A stretch of 6,331 bases of DNA from an uncultured Dyadobacter sp. GTDB lineage: Bacteria; Bacteroidota; Bacteroidia; Cytophagales; Spirosomataceae. Below, one piece after another: positions 6,138 to 6,331 of this stretch. The notes under the pieces are model-generated. The model saw nothing but the letters and a program-made list of their open reading frames with translations. It did no database searches and was not told the DNA's origin. Where the stretch lies: assembly GCA_946481035.1 (NCBI GenBank), contig CAMLNK010000256.1, forward strand, positions 1 through 6,331. The letters run 5' to 3'. Made by a program: the position numbers and the translations under genes. Every line of letters begins with the position of its first letter. The stretch's first letter is position 1.

Positions 6138-6331
6138 AATTACTCTTCATCGAATCCGGCATGAAATTCCAGAATGAATGGAATTTCGTCTTGTACCGTT
6201 CGGCATCGAGTTTGTAGAGCGTTGCCTTTTTGGTGGCGCTGTTATTGTTTTTCTGGCCGGTATCGATGAGCAAGCCGGTCGAAAGCAGCTTGCGGCTGAA
6301 ATTCCGGCGGTCGATGGGAATGGTGTAAATG
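6136..6331 (-). CDS. araR: NUDIX-family arabinose regulator (AraR/NrtR type), C-terminal part
   Basis: The last 64 residues of a protein whose start lies beyond the right edge; the stop is at 6136-6138. The visible part has the winged-helix end typical of NrtR-like regulators: IPIDRRNFSRKLLSTGLLID (4-23), containing the likely recognition helix, then a variable basic loop (QKNNNSATKK, 26-35) and the closing strand ATLYKLDAERY (36-46). The N-terminal NUDIX-like sensor domain is outside the window. In Bacteroidota such proteins bind L-arabinose and repress arabinose genes, and its place just upstream of araBAD on the same strand supports that role here. A NUDIX hydrolase-like regulator for another sugar or for NAD metabolism is the main alternative. 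The stop is followed by a purine-rich, G-rich tract in the transcript. The family assignment rests on the C-terminal pattern and context. Confidence 0.8.
   Translation of the reverse strand, partial: IYTIPIDRRNFSRKLLSTGLLIDTGQKNNNSATKKATLYKLDAERYKTKFHSFWNFMPDSMKSN

Overview
The window reads as chromosomal DNA of a Bacteroidota species, most likely a Cytophagales genus of the Dyadobacter/Spirosoma type. The pointers are a NUDIX-family AraR-type regulator beside araBAD instead of an AraC-type one, Bacteroidota-like -7 boxes (TAnnTTTG), no strong Shine-Dalgarno sequences, a stand-alone receiver protein paired with a histidine kinase, and GC-rich genes separated by AT-rich gaps. The genus is an inference from general resemblance; nothing in the window proves it.

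Left part (1-1794, all plus strand). The window opens inside a sensor histidine kinase (C-terminal dimerisation remnant plus complete ATPase domain). Six bases later comes a single-domain CheY-like response regulator. A 393-bp gap without a convincing gene follows; it holds a small stem-loop and a repeated ATTGTCC...ACAAT motif. Next is a 62-residue orphan protein that resembles the N-terminal SAM-like domain of tyrosine recombinases, closed by a textbook intrinsic terminator at 1544-1580. A candidate -7 box lies just after it, followed by a 49-residue charged small protein that ends tail-to-tail with araD, sharing a CTAG that is the stop codon on both strands.

Right part (1791-6331, all minus strand, so read right to left). 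The C-terminal 64 residues of a NUDIX/winged-helix regulator (AraR/NrtR type) lie at the right edge. A 479-bp intergenic region follows, and then araB (ribulokinase), araA (L-arabinose isomerase) and araD (L-ribulose-5-phosphate 4-epimerase). araB and araA overlap by one base and araA and araD are 6 bp apart, so the three form one operon. They take L-arabinose to L-ribulose, L-ribulose-5-phosphate and D-xylulose-5-phosphate, which enters the pentose phosphate pathway. All three have their recognisable catalytic residues and look functional. A candidate promoter overlaps a 22-bp imperfect palindrome upstream of araB, the natural place for AraR to bind.

The most unusual part is the araR-araB gap. 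It holds a 184-bp nested palindromic element (5881-6064) made of four small REP-like hairpin units arranged as two inverted pairs around a palindromic core. It is flanked by a purine-rich arm on the left and a pyrimidine-only arm on the right; the latter puts a canonical G-quadruplex pattern on the minus (araR mRNA) strand. No tRNA, rRNA, CRISPR array or insertion sequence was recognised.
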